DNA of 64,000 nucleotides from Mycobacterium bohemicum DSM 44277 (GTDB taxonomy: Bacteria; Actinomycetota; Actinomycetes; Mycobacteriales; Mycobacteriaceae), in contig NZ_CSTD01000001.1 of NCBI RefSeq assembly GCF_001053185.1, positions 1,482,333 through 1,546,332 of the forward strand. Direction: 5' to 3'. The notes below the pieces were generated by a model that was not told where the DNA came from, searched no databases, and saw only the letters and a program-made list of their open reading frames with translations. The stretch's first letter is position 1. Each line of letters begins with the position of its first letter. The position numbers and the translations under genes were made by a program. Shown here in pieces: positions 36,980 to 45,993 of the stretch.

Positions 36980-38062
36980 ATGACGGTGGCCGTGACACCA
37001 GGCGAGGGTGCTCTCTCGGGGGCCGCGGTACAGCGACGGCCCGCCCTGACGCGTCCGCGAATCCGGGCCCGTGCGCCGCTGCGGATTTCGTTCGCCGGCG
37101 GCGGCACCGACGTGCCGCCCTTCCCGTCGACCGAAGGCGGCTGCGTGTTGTCGGCGACCATCGACCGCTACGCCTACGGATCGCTGGCCCCCCGGACCGA
37201 CCGCAAGGTCACCATCGAGTCGGTGGACTTCAAGACCACCACCGAAATCAGCCTCGACAGCGAGATCCCCTACGACGGCAGCCTGGACCTGATCAAGGCC
37301 GCCGTTCGTAGGTTCGGCAGCGAGGGCACCGACGGCTACGACCTGGTGCTGCGTTCCAGCGCCCCGCCGGGTTCGGGGCTGGGCTCCTCGTCGACGATGA
37401 TGGTCGCGCTCACGGGCCTGCTGGCCGAGCACTACGGCGTGCCGATGGCCGAGTACGAGACCGCCCAGCTGGCCTGCGCCATCGAACGCGAGGACCTCGG
37501 CATCACGGGTGGCCTGCAGGACATGTACGCGGCGACCTTCGGCGGATTCAACTTCATCGAGTTCACCGACCGGGTGATCGTGAATCCCCTGCGGATCCGC
37601 GAAGAGACCGCCTTCGAGCTCGAACTCAGCCTGCTGCTGTGCTTCACCGGCATCACGCGCGACTCCGCCAGGGTGATCGAGGACCAAACACGGCGGGCCA
37701 CCACCGGCGCCGACGACACCCTCGCGGGACTGCGGGCCCAGAAGGAACTCGCGGTGGCCATGAAGGCCGCGCTCCTGACGGGCAAGCTGCATGAGTTCGG
37801 CGCATTGCTCGGCGAGGCGTGGACGCAGAAGAAACGGATGTCGCCCTACATCAGCAACGAGCACATCGACGAGCTGTACGATCTCGCCCTGCGGAACGGC
37901 GCGCTGGGCGGCAAGCTCACCGGGGCCGGCGGCGGCGGCTACATCTTGCTGTTCTGCGACTTCGAAAAGAAGCACCGCCTCATCGAGGCGCTGGTGGCCG
38001 CCGGGGCCACCGCGAGCGAATTCGCCTTCGAGGGCAAGGGATTGACCACATGGCCGGCCTGA
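36980..38062 (+). CDS. hddA: D-glycero-alpha-D-manno-heptose-7-phosphate kinase
   Basis: A 360-residue GHMP-family kinase expected to phosphorylate C1 of heptose 7-phosphate on the way to GDP-heptose. N-terminal APLRISFAGGGTDVPPF, the nucleotide loop PPGSGLGSSS (129-138), DLGITGGLQDMYAATFGG and the C-terminal GGKLTGAGGGGY motif 3 are all present. I chose ATG at 36980, after GGGAG; the frame is open 40 codons upstream without family resemblance. It starts the heptose module and overlaps gmhA by 13 bp. Confidence 0.92.
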   Translation: MTVAVTPGEGALSGAAVQRRPALTRPRIRARAPLRISFAGGGTDVPPFPSTEGGCVLSATIDRYAYGSLAPRTDRKVTIESVDFKTTTEISLDSEIPYDGSLDLIKAAVRRFGSEGTDGYDLVLRSSAPPGSGLGSSSTMMVALTGLLAEHYGVPMAEYETAQLACAIEREDLGITGGLQDMYAATFGGFNFIEFTDRVIVNPLRIREETAFELELSLLLCFTGITRDSARVIEDQTRRATTGADDTLAGLRAQKELAVAMKAALLTGKLHEFGALLGEAWTQKKRMSPYISNEHIDELYDLALRNGALGGKLTGAGGGGYILLFCDFEKKHRLIEALVAAGATASEFAFEGKGLTTWPA

Positions 38063-38667
38063 ACACCTCCGACGTCGTGACACCGAGCGAGCGCCTGGTG
38101 CAGGAACGGCTCGCGGAGACGATCGCCGTCAAGCAGCGGATGCTGGAGGGTGATTACGCGGCGCAGACCGTCGAGGTCGCGCGGGTCATCATCGGCGCCC
38201 TGCGGGCGGGCGGCAAGGTGATCTTCTTCGGCAACGGCGGATCCGCGCAGGACGCAGGGCATCTCGCCGCCGAGCTGATGGGCCGTTTCGCGTTCGACCG
38301 TCCGGGCCTGGCGGCGATCAGCCTCCCCGACGCGACGGCGGCGATCACCGCCATCGGCAACGACTATTCCTACGACGAGGTGTTCGCCCGCCAGGTGCTG
38401 GCCGCCGGGCGTGCGGGCGATGTCGTGGTCGGTCTCACCACGTCGGGCAACTCGCCGAACGTCGTGCGCGGGCTGGAGGCGGCCGCGGCGGCGGGGATGA
38501 CCACCGTGACGCTCACCGGCGCGCGCGGCGGCAAGGTGGCCGAGATGGCCGACATCGGCATCCGCGTGCCGAGCGACGACACCGCGCGGATCCAGGAGGC
38601 GTGCCTGCACCTGGGTCACACGATCTGCGAAATGGTCGAAGCCGCACTGTTTCCCAGGCCCTCCTGA
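38050..38667 (+). CDS. gmhA: Sedoheptulose-7-phosphate isomerase
   Basis: A 205-residue SIS-domain protein that turns sedoheptulose 7-phosphate into D-glycero-D-manno-heptose 7-phosphate, the first step of heptose synthesis. FFGNGGSAQDAGHLAAELMGRF is the GmhA signature around residues 60-80, SGNSPNV is the phosphate loop, and QEACLHLGHTICEMVE near the C-terminus supplies the metal and catalytic His/Gln. ATG at 38050 overlaps hddA. Confidence 0.93.
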   Translation: MAGLNTSDVVTPSERLVQERLAETIAVKQRMLEGDYAAQTVEVARVIIGALRAGGKVIFFGNGGSAQDAGHLAAELMGRFAFDRPGLAAISLPDATAAITAIGNDYSYDEVFARQVLAAGRAGDVVVGLTTSGNSPNVVRGLEAAAAAGMTTVTLTGARGGKVAEMADIGIRVPSDDTARIQEACLHLGHTICEMVEAALFPRPS

Positions 38668-38669
38668 CG

Positions 38670-39278
38670 GTGGCACCACCCGATCTGCGCGACGTGCGAA
38701 CCGTCTTCCTGGACCGAGACGGAACGATCAACGTCAAGGCCGCCGCGGGCGAGTACATCCGGTCGCCCGAGGAGCTGGTGCTGCTGCCCGGCGCCGCGAA
38801 AGCGGTTGCGGCCCTTAATGCGGCCGGCCTGCGCACGGTCCTGGTGACCAACCAGCGGTGGCTGTCCGAAGATTCCGCGGATCCGGCGTCCTACGCCGCC
38901 GTGCACGAACGCCTGGAACAACTTCTGGCGGACGAGGGCGCCCGGCTGGACGCCGCCTATCACTGCCCGCACGCGTCGGCCAGCTGCGACTGTCGCAAAC
39001 CCGCCGCCGGCCTGTTGTTGCGCGCGGCGCGGGAGCAGGGCCTGGATCTGGCCCGCTCGGTGATGATCGGTGACACCGAAGGCGATGTGCGGGCGGGGCG
39101 GGCGGCCGGCGCGGCGACCGTGCTGCTGCGGCGCGGCGTCGGCGATACCTACGGCGCCGACGCTGTGGCCGAAGACCTTGCCGCCGCAGTGCAACTCATC
39201 TTGACCGCCCGTGCCGCGCCCGGGGTCCCGCGCGGCCAGCGCGCACACGGTCGACCGTCGCGCGTGCCAAAAGCATGA
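38670..39278 (+). CDS. gmhB: D-glycero-D-manno-heptose-1,7-bisphosphate phosphatase
   Basis: A 202-residue HAD phosphatase that removes the C7 phosphate after HddA. The nucleophile Asp15 and Asp17 lie in FLDRDGTIN, the zinc loop CPHASASCDCRKP has the four ligands, and VMIGDTEGDV is motif IV. I chose GTG at 38670, two bases after the gmhA stop, because it places the HAD motif at the usual distance; an upstream in-frame ATG at 38601 would overlap gmhA. The last 25 residues are Arg-rich and overlap the convergent TagA-like gene by 83 bp. Confidence 0.88.
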   Translation: MAPPDLRDVRTVFLDRDGTINVKAAAGEYIRSPEELVLLPGAAKAVAALNAAGLRTVLVTNQRWLSEDSADPASYAAVHERLEQLLADEGARLDAAYHCPHASASCDCRKPAAGLLLRAAREQGLDLARSVMIGDTEGDVRAGRAAGAATVLLRRGVGDTYGADAVAEDLAAAVQLILTARAAPGVPRGQRAHGRPSRVPKA

Positions 39279-39978
39279 GGGCATAAGGCAGATCGTCGCG
39301 AAGGTAACGGCCGGCGAGGCGGCGCGGTTCCTGCATCAGCCGGTGCAGCCACTCCAGGCCGAGTCGTTGGAGCACCGGATGCGCACGTCGCACGACCCCC
39401 GCGGCCATCGGGATGCCGCCCCCGCAACTGAGGCACCAGGCGGCGGGCAGCTCTTGGCGCAGGCGTTCGATGAGGCGCTCCTGCCGGGGGAAGCCCAGGC
39501 CGACGAATACCAGGTCCGGGGCGGCGGCCGCCACGGTCGAGAGCACCTCCCGCGTCCCTTCCTCGGTTCGGTCGAACCCGAAGGCGGGGGACAGGGCGCC
39601 GGCGACGCGCAGGCCGGAAGTCCGCGCGGCGGGCGCCTCGGCCGCCCGCTCGGGGACCCCTTCGGCGCCGCCGAGGAGGTAGACCGACCGGCCGTCGGCG
39701 GCGGCCGCCGCGCTCAACGCGAACAGCAGCGACGAGCCCGCGACGCGTTCGGGAAGCCCGTCGCCCTTGATGCGCGCCGCCCACACCAGGGGCATCCCGT
39801 CCGCGATGACGAGCGACGCCCCGGCTATCAGGCGGGCGAGCTCCGGATTCCGGGTGGCCGCACGGGCCACGTCGACATTGACGGGGACGATCGATCCGCC
39901 GCGACCGCCGGCCCACGCCTCGCGCACAACGTCGACGACCTGATCCTGGGTGAGCGCGTCGAACGACAGACCGCTCAC
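39196..39978 (-). CDS. WecG/TagA/CpsF family glycosyltransferase
   Basis: A 260-residue GT26-family enzyme. The N-terminal SIVPVNVDVARAATRNPELA and LVIADGMPLVWAARI, and the later APDLVFVGLGFPRQERLI are the family hallmarks; the C-terminus has the Arg-rich LEWLHRLMQEPRRLAGRYLRDDL membrane-docking segment. Members transfer the second sugar onto a lipid-linked first sugar (ManNAc in TagA and WecG). It probably acts just after the priming transferase encoded at 55043. It is the only minus-strand gene in the left arm of the island. Confidence 0.9.
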   Translation of the reverse strand: MSGLSFDALTQDQVVDVVREAWAGGRGGSIVPVNVDVARAATRNPELARLIAGASLVIADGMPLVWAARIKGDGLPERVAGSSLLFALSAAAAADGRSVYLLGGAEGVPERAAEAPAARTSGLRVAGALSPAFGFDRTEEGTREVLSTVAAAAPDLVFVGLGFPRQERLIERLRQELPAAWCLSCGGGIPMAAGVVRRAHPVLQRLGLEWLHRLMQEPRRLAGRYLRDDLPYALMLLARATVDRVRAGRAGPRARHGRSR

Positions 39979-40174
39979 CTCGACGGTGATTGCCCGACCG
40001 GGCTCCGGCGACGTAACTTCTCGAACCCCTTTTCCCTGCGATCGCAGCGTGTTTGCGCCTGAGTATCATGCCCGATCGCGTCGCCGGGTCCTACTACGCG
40101 GCGGCACGGCTCGCCGACGCGTTTCCTCTCGTGCCGTGGGGCATTCGCGCCGAGGGCCATCTAGCATCGCAACG

Positions 40175-41845
40175 GTGGTCGCAACATTGAGGAAAACCGC
40201 GGCGGTGCTGTTCGCCTGCTCGGCTCTCGCGCTGAGCGGGTGCGCGCACTCGGGCGGCCCCCTGCCGCTGACCGTCATCTCGAGCCCGGCCATACCGCTG
40301 GGCGTTCAGGAGGTGGCCAACCCGCTGCGCGGCCAGTACGAGGACTTGCTGATGCCGCTTTTCCCGCAAGGCAATCCCGCGCAGCGACGGTATCCGCCGT
40401 GGCCCGCCGCGCATGACGCCAGCGTGCGGGTGTCCTGGCGCCAATTGCAGCCGACCGACCCCGGCACGCTGCCCCCCGACGCGCCCGACGATCGCAAGTT
40501 CGACTTCAGTGTGATCGACGACGCGCTGGCCAAGGCGGCCGCCGGGAACATGCGGCTGAGCCTGCGGGTCTACGCCTACAACTCGTGCTGCGACGTCACC
40601 TATGCGAACAACACGAACATCGCCATCCCCGACTGGATGCGGCCCGCGGCCATCGATTACGTCGGGCCCGAAAGGTACTGGTGGACACCCGGTGTGACCC
40701 AGGTGGTGCCGAACTGGAACGATCCCCGCTACCTCACCGCTTTCGGGCAGCTGCTCGAGGCGCTCGGTCGCCGCTACGACGGCGACGAGCGGCTGAGCGT
40801 TTTCGAGTTCTCCGGCTACGGGGACTTCAGCGAGAACCACATCGCGTATCTTCGGGACAAGCTCGGCGCACCCGGCGCGCCGCCCGACGACAGCATCGCA
40901 AAGCTGGGCTACTACAGCCAGTTTCGTGATCAGAGCATCACCAAAGCCGCCATCGCACAACTGGTCGCGGCCAACGTCAACGCCTTCCCCCACACCCAAC
41001 TGGTGACCACCGCGCTGAACCCGGAGATCGTGCGCCAACTGCTCGCGGACGACGTCACCAAGAAGCTCTCCGCGCCAGCGGGCATCCGCTCGGATTGCCT
41101 TGGCGTGCTGTCGCCGCTGCCCGCGTGGGCCGAGGCGGACGGCTCGTACTACGTGCAGAAGAAGGACCCGCTGGTCGGTGCGATCAAGGACCGGATGGCC
41201 TCGGCGCTGGTGATCACCGAATGGTGCCAATTGCCCGACGGAGGCGATCCGCGGGCCTACTACGAAAGGGGCCTGCGCGACGTCGTCAAGTACCACGTGT
41301 CGATGACGTCGAGCTTCAACTTCCCGGCGGTCGATTCGGCCTCGGCGATGGACCCGGCGTTGTATCTGCTGTGGGCGCAGGCCAACGTCGCCGCCGGCTA
41401 CCGATATTCGGTCGAGGCGCGGCCGGACTCGCAGTCGGTGCGCGACCGCGTGGCGACCATATCGGTGGTGTGGACCAACCACGGCGCCGCGGCCGCGGTC
41501 GAGAAATGGGTTCCCGGCTTTCGGCTGGTGGATTTCTCCGGCGCGGTCGTCCGCACACTCCCTTCCGCCGTGGCGCTGAAGGCGCTGGTCAGCGGGGCCT
41601 CCGGCAACGAGCCGGTGCCGGCGTCGTCCAGCGAATCCGTTGCTGTCGACATGGGCGGGTTGGCGCCGGGTTTCTACACGCTGTGCGCATCCGTCGACTG
41701 GCAACAGCACAAGCCGGGCGCGTCGCACGTCGTGGACTATCCGCCGATGTCGCTGGCGCGGGGCGGTCGCGACGGCTCCGGGTGCTATCCGCTCGCGACC
41801 CTGGACATTCCGCGGGACGAGTCGACTTCTGCGCCCGGCCAGTGA
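40175..41845 (+). CDS. DUF4832 lipoprotein, glycoside-hydrolase-like
   Basis: A 556-residue exported protein. The signal sequence ends in the lipobox LSGC with Cys23, so the protein is probably anchored outside the membrane. Residues 45-380 look like a TIM-barrel hydrolase domain (VRVSWRQLQPT, LRVYAYN, LSVFEFSGYGDFSENHI with candidate acidic residues, VITEWCQ), and the C-terminal part fits DUF4832 (RYSVEARPDSQSV, then VPGFRLVDFSG). It may trim, bind or release polysaccharide made by this island; that is inferred from context. I chose GTG at 40175 since the signal peptide starts there. Confidence 0.83.
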   Translation: MVATLRKTAAVLFACSALALSGCAHSGGPLPLTVISSPAIPLGVQEVANPLRGQYEDLLMPLFPQGNPAQRRYPPWPAAHDASVRVSWRQLQPTDPGTLPPDAPDDRKFDFSVIDDALAKAAAGNMRLSLRVYAYNSCCDVTYANNTNIAIPDWMRPAAIDYVGPERYWWTPGVTQVVPNWNDPRYLTAFGQLLEALGRRYDGDERLSVFEFSGYGDFSENHIAYLRDKLGAPGAPPDDSIAKLGYYSQFRDQSITKAAIAQLVAANVNAFPHTQLVTTALNPEIVRQLLADDVTKKLSAPAGIRSDCLGVLSPLPAWAEADGSYYVQKKDPLVGAIKDRMASALVITEWCQLPDGGDPRAYYERGLRDVVKYHVSMTSSFNFPAVDSASAMDPALYLLWAQANVAAGYRYSVEARPDSQSVRDRVATISVVWTNHGAAAAVEKWVPGFRLVDFSGAVVRTLPSAVALKALVSGASGNEPVPASSSESVAVDMGGLAPGFYTLCASVDWQQHKPGASHVVDYPPMSLARGGRDGSGCYPLATLDIPRDESTSAPGQ

Positions 41846-42015
41846 GCGGCATTCTGGGTCGCCAGCAAAGTCTCCGACCACCCACGATGCCCCCATTTTG
41901 GTTGCGACCATGCAGCACGTGATGCTGCATAATGTCCAAGGGGCTTTTCGCGGCGGTGGTGAAGCAAAACAATATCGACGCGAACCGAACGGCCCCGGCT
42001 GAGAAAGGCTAGTGG

Positions 42016-43464
42016 ATGGATTTCCGCACCTTCGTCCAGGTTCTTCTTGCGCACTGGAAGCTAGCCCTGGGCGCGCTGCTGGCGTGCACCATCGGCGCGG
42101 CGGCCGTCACCGCGCTGCAGACGAAGCATTACCAGTCGACGGCGACCGTGCTCATCTCGTTTCCCGGCGCCACGGACCTGACCGAGCTGTACAACGGGAC
42201 GCTCACCGCCCAGGAACGGCTGTCGTCGTACGCACAGATCGCCGGCGGTCGCACCGTGGCCGCGCGCGCGATCACTCAGATCCAGGCCCCGATCAGCGCC
42301 GACGACCTGGTAAGCCAGACGCAGGTGAAATACACCGCGAAGTCGATGCTGTTCACGATCAGCGTCAAGGACACCGACCCTGGGCGCGCCGCGGCGCTGG
42401 CCGGAGCGATGGCCGACCAATTCGCCGCCCTCGTCCCGACCCTGGGGGCGAACGCGGGGCCGAACGGCCGCGACGCGCCGGGACCCCGGACGCAACCCGG
42501 CGAGCCCACCACGGGCCCCGGCCTGCCGGCCGAAGGGCCGGCACCGCCGACGTCGAAGCCGATGCCGGTCGCCCGGGCCAAGGTGGTCGAGCCGCCCCGC
42601 ATCCCCGATCATCCGATCACGCCGGTGCCGGTGCGCAACGTGGCGATGGGGTTCGTCGCCGGGATCCTGCTGGGCATCGCGGTGGCGGTGACCCGCGAGG
42701 CCGCCGATCGCACCGTGCGCAATCGCCAAAAACTGGAACAGCTTTCGGGCTTGCCGACGCTGGCGGAGTTGCCCGGAAAGCGCGGCAGCGCGCCGCGGTT
42801 CGGCACCGACGCCGCCCTCGACGACGCCGTGCGGGGATTGCGCGCGCGGCTGCTTCGGGCCATGGGGCCCGATGCCCGGCGAGTGCTGCTCGCGGCGCCC
42901 TTCGGCGGCGAGGGAACGACGATGACGGCGGTCAACCTGTCGATGGCGCTCGCCGAAATCGGCGAGGACGTCCTGCTTGTCGAGGGCGATACCCGCCGCA
43001 ACGTCATCGCCGGCTTGCTCAGAGTCGAATCGGGGGAGGGGCTGGGCAATGCGCTGGCCAATCCCGAGATCGCTCCCGAAGCCGTCAAGCCGACGCCGAT
43101 TTCGAAGCTGTTCGTTCTCGCGTCGCGAGCCGTCCGCCGCGAAACCCTGCCGTGCAGCGCGTATTTGCCCGGAGTCGTCGACGGAGTGCTGCTGCAGTTG
43201 TCGTCGCATTTCGATCGCATCGTGGTCGACGGCCCGCCGGTGCTCGCCGCGGCCGACAGTGCCGTGCTGGCCGGCGCGGTTCAAGCCACCGTGCTGGTGG
43301 TGCGGGCCGGTCGAACCACCGTCGACGAACTGAACGACGCCCTGACCACGCTGCGCTCGGCCGGCGCCGAGATCGTCGGCACGGTGCTGACCGACGCGCG
43401 GCCTTCCCTGCACGTGCGGGCCGCGGTCAAGAACTACCGGGCAAAGGTCAGCGGGCAGGCGTGA
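42016..43464 (+). CDS. Wzz-like chain-length determinant with degenerate kinase domain
   Basis: A 482-residue polysaccharide co-polymerase. Span 1 (about 15-34), a Wzz-type extracytoplasmic domain, a Pro-rich stretch (about 155-195), span 2 (about 208-228) and a cytoplasmic BY-kinase-like domain. In that domain the P-loop reads PFGGEGTT (295-302), so the usual Lys is replaced by Thr; Walker A' is VLLVEGDTRR and Walker B IVVDGPPVL. No C-terminal Tyr cluster is present. It probably sets chain length with the Wzy-like protein that overlaps it by 4 bp but may not phosphorylate. ATG at 42016 is downstream of AGAAAGG. Confidence 0.88.
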   Translation: MDFRTFVQVLLAHWKLALGALLACTIGAAAVTALQTKHYQSTATVLISFPGATDLTELYNGTLTAQERLSSYAQIAGGRTVAARAITQIQAPISADDLVSQTQVKYTAKSMLFTISVKDTDPGRAAALAGAMADQFAALVPTLGANAGPNGRDAPGPRTQPGEPTTGPGLPAEGPAPPTSKPMPVARAKVVEPPRIPDHPITPVPVRNVAMGFVAGILLGIAVAVTREAADRTVRNRQKLEQLSGLPTLAELPGKRGSAPRFGTDAALDDAVRGLRARLLRAMGPDARRVLLAAPFGGEGTTMTAVNLSMALAEIGEDVLLVEGDTRRNVIAGLLRVESGEGLGNALANPEIAPEAVKPTPISKLFVLASRAVRRETLPCSAYLPGVVDGVLLQLSSHFDRIVVDGPPVLAAADSAVLAGAVQATVLVVRAGRTTVDELNDALTTLRSAGAEIVGTVLTDARPSLHVRAAVKNYRAKVSGQA

Positions 43465-44933
43465 TCCCCTACCTGCGCAGCCGTCATCGCCTCGCGGTGG
43501 ACGCGGCGCTCTTGGCGGTCTTCGTGTTCGGGTGCTTCGTCTTCGGCGTGCTGTCGGTGCGCCGGACCACCGAGGGCGTGTTGCTGATCGCCGCGTTGTT
43601 CTGCCTGGTGGTGTTCTGGGTGAAACGCGAAGGGATGGTGGGGGTTGCGCTGTTCGGAGCGTTCGCGGCCCTGCCCGAAGGCCTGCACGTCGGCAAGGTG
43701 ATCGGCCCGGTGGCGATCTTCGCCTACCAAATCGCCGCGCTGCTGGCGATCCTGTACCTGCTCCCACTGGTCAAGCTGCGGTTCTCCGACTACGTGCTGC
43801 CGGGCGCGTTCACGTTGACCGTGGCGTATTACACCGTGGTCGGGTTGGAGAGCGGGCATGACACCACGATGGTCATGCGCGAGTGCACGACGTTGCTCGA
43901 GATGGTGGTCGGGTTCGTGCTGGGCATGTTGGTCGTCTACGGCGACTACGTCAAATGGTGCATCCGGGTGATGGTCGTCATCCTGTGGTTTTCGGCGTTC
44001 ATGGCGATAGTCAGTTCCCTGCACGCGATCCGGCTGGCCGGCCGGGCGGAAAACCTGGAGGAGGCCACGGGCGCCGGGCAGGCACTGCGCATCGTCTTGT
44101 CCACCCAGACGCCGGCGACCGCGGCGCTGAGCGCGCTGACCGCCGCCGCGATCGTCGGGCGGGGAAGGGCCGCAGTGTTTTTCGCGCTGGGTCCGCCGGC
44201 GTTGATCATTTCGCTGTTGTCCTTCTCCCGCAACACGCTGATCGCCGTGGGCGTGGCGGCCGTGGTCGCGTTCCTGGCCAGCTTCGGCTGGCATGCCCTG
44301 CGCCGGACTGCCGTCGTCACCGCGATGGGTGCGGTCGTGTTCGCGCTGACCGTCCCGGGATCGCTGTTCCTGCTGCAGCATTCGGAGGCCGGCGCATGGC
44401 TCAGCGATCAGTTCACCGCGTTCAATCAGCGGGTTTTCGGCGGGATCTCGGCGAGCGCGCTCGCCACCGACGAGTCGACGCTGGACAGGCTGCGGGAGAA
44501 CGCGCAACTCAACCACGCCATCGCCCAGGCGCCGCTGTTCGGCCACGGCCTGGGCTATGCATACCAGCTGCCGCACGGCAACGACCCGAACGCCTTCGCC
44601 TGGAAACTGGGCCCGACCTACTCCCACCTGTTCTACCAATGGTGGCTCGCCAAAGCCGGGGCGGTCGGCATGGTCGTGTTCGCCTGGTTCGCGCTCACCC
44701 CGATCTTCGCGGCGCTGCGCCGCGCGTCGGCGCCGGCCAAGATCAGCGCGGCGGTCACCGCCGGCCTGCTGGCGATATCCGCCGTCTGGCCGCTGCCCGA
44801 GATGCCGATGGACGCGCTGGCTCTGGGCCTGGCGTTGGGGGCGACGATGGGGTTCGCCGGCGTGCGTCGCAGGCCCCGGGACGCCGCCGGAGACGGGGTG
44901 GAGAGTCCGCAACTGGAGCCCGCCGCGTGCTGA
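43461..44933 (+). CDS. O-antigen polymerase/ligase-like (Wzy) membrane protein
   Basis: A 490-residue polytopic protein with about eleven hydrophobic helices and one large loop (about 300-400) containing GHGLGYAYQLPHGNDPN and THLFYQ-like YSHLFYQWW, the pattern of Wzy_C/O-antigen ligase proteins. It would polymerise repeat units outside the membrane. GTG at 43461 overlaps the Wzz stop as GTGA, which explains why a longer open frame seems to run through both. Confidence 0.88.
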   Translation: MIPYLRSRHRLAVDAALLAVFVFGCFVFGVLSVRRTTEGVLLIAALFCLVVFWVKREGMVGVALFGAFAALPEGLHVGKVIGPVAIFAYQIAALLAILYLLPLVKLRFSDYVLPGAFTLTVAYYTVVGLESGHDTTMVMRECTTLLEMVVGFVLGMLVVYGDYVKWCIRVMVVILWFSAFMAIVSSLHAIRLAGRAENLEEATGAGQALRIVLSTQTPATAALSALTAAAIVGRGRAAVFFALGPPALIISLLSFSRNTLIAVGVAAVVAFLASFGWHALRRTAVVTAMGAVVFALTVPGSLFLLQHSEAGAWLSDQFTAFNQRVFGGISASALATDESTLDRLRENAQLNHAIAQAPLFGHGLGYAYQLPHGNDPNAFAWKLGPTYSHLFYQWWLAKAGAVGMVVFAWFALTPIFAALRRASAPAKISAAVTAGLLAISAVWPLPEMPMDALALGLALGATMGFAGVRRRPRDAAGDGVESPQLEPAAC

Positions 44934-44979
44934 GCCTCCCTGTAGCGATGCGCTCGCGGACCGGTGGCGCGGACGGAAC

Positions 44980-45993
44980 ATGATCGCGGTCACGCACGTG
45001 GGGCCCGACATGTACAGCTTCGGCGGAACGCAGTCGGTGATCCGGGTCATCCGCGACAACAAGATCGGCGCCGACGACATCCGCGTCCTGTCGACCTGGA
45101 ACGGGCGGCACCACCTGAAAAACTTCCTCCTCACGGCCCGCGCGGGCATGACGCTGGCCCGCACCCCGCGGACGACGATCGTGCACTTCCACATGGCCAA
45201 CGGCGGGGCCTGGCTGCGGGAGGGACCGCTGATCCGGCTCGCCAGGGCACGAGGTTTCCGGGTGATCGTCACGATCCACGGCTCGGACTTCCCCGAGTTC
45301 GCCCGGTCGCGGCCGCGCTTCGTGGGGGCGACCCTCGCGCGTGCCGATCACGTGATCCTGCTCTCGGAGGCAGCGCGGGCGGCCGCGCTGGAGGTCGCCC
45401 CGTCGGTGACCACCTCCATCGTGGCCAACCCCGTCCCGATCGACCGGGACGCACCCGGCGCCGCCTCGACGCCACCGGTGGCGCTGTTTGCCGGCACCAT
45501 CGGCTACCGCAAGGGCGTCGACGTGCTCGTCGCGGCCTGGCGGCTGCTCCTCGCCGAGGGAATCGAAGGGTCGGTCCGGATACTGGGTCCGGTCGACGAC
45601 TATGCGCCGCCACCCACCGAGCGGATCTCGGTCGAGCCCGCGGTGCACCCGGACGGCATTCGTGAGCTGCTGCGATCGGTGCGGGTCGTGGTGCTCCCCT
45701 CGCGCGCCGAGGCGATGCCGATGATCCTCACCGAGGCCCTCGCGGGGGCGCGTCCCTTCGTGTCGACGCCCGTGGGCGCCATACCGGAAATCGCGTCGGA
45801 CCCGCGCATGCTGGTTCCGGTTGGTGATGCGCCCGCGTTGGCCGCGGCGGTCGGTGACTACCTGCGCGACCCGGGGCTGGCCGAACGCGACGGGCTGCGC
45901 GGACAGACGCATATCGCGGCGACCCGCAGCCCCGAGGTCATCGATGCGGAGCTCCGGCGGATTTACCAGGGCTGCGGCGTTGGAGCGGGTTGA
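44980..45993 (+). CDS. Glycosyltransferase family 4
   Basis: A 337-residue GT-B transferase. The N-terminal half has VTHVGPDMYSFGGTQSVIR and VTIHGSDFPEF; the C-terminal half has LFAGTIGYRKGVDVLVAAW and the nucleotide-sugar site SRAEAMPMILTEALAGARPFV. It would add one sugar of the repeat unit at the cytoplasmic membrane face. ATG at 44980 follows GGACGGAAC; the next gene overlaps its end by 14 bp. Confidence 0.92.
   Translation: MIAVTHVGPDMYSFGGTQSVIRVIRDNKIGADDIRVLSTWNGRHHLKNFLLTARAGMTLARTPRTTIVHFHMANGGAWLREGPLIRLARARGFRVIVTIHGSDFPEFARSRPRFVGATLARADHVILLSEAARAAALEVAPSVTTSIVANPVPIDRDAPGAASTPPVALFAGTIGYRKGVDVLVAAWRLLLAEGIEGSVRILGPVDDYAPPPTERISVEPAVHPDGIRELLRSVRVVVLPSRAEAMPMILTEALAGARPFVSTPVGAIPEIASDPRMLVPVGDAPALAAAVGDYLRDPGLAERDGLRGQTHIAATRSPEVIDAELRRIYQGCGVGAG

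Noticed and set aside
42012..44933. 973-codon frame suggesting a Wzz-Wzy fusion
   Set aside because: Its first 480 codons are an out-of-frame reading of the Wzz-like gene. The Wzy-like protein begins at the GTGA overlap at 43461.
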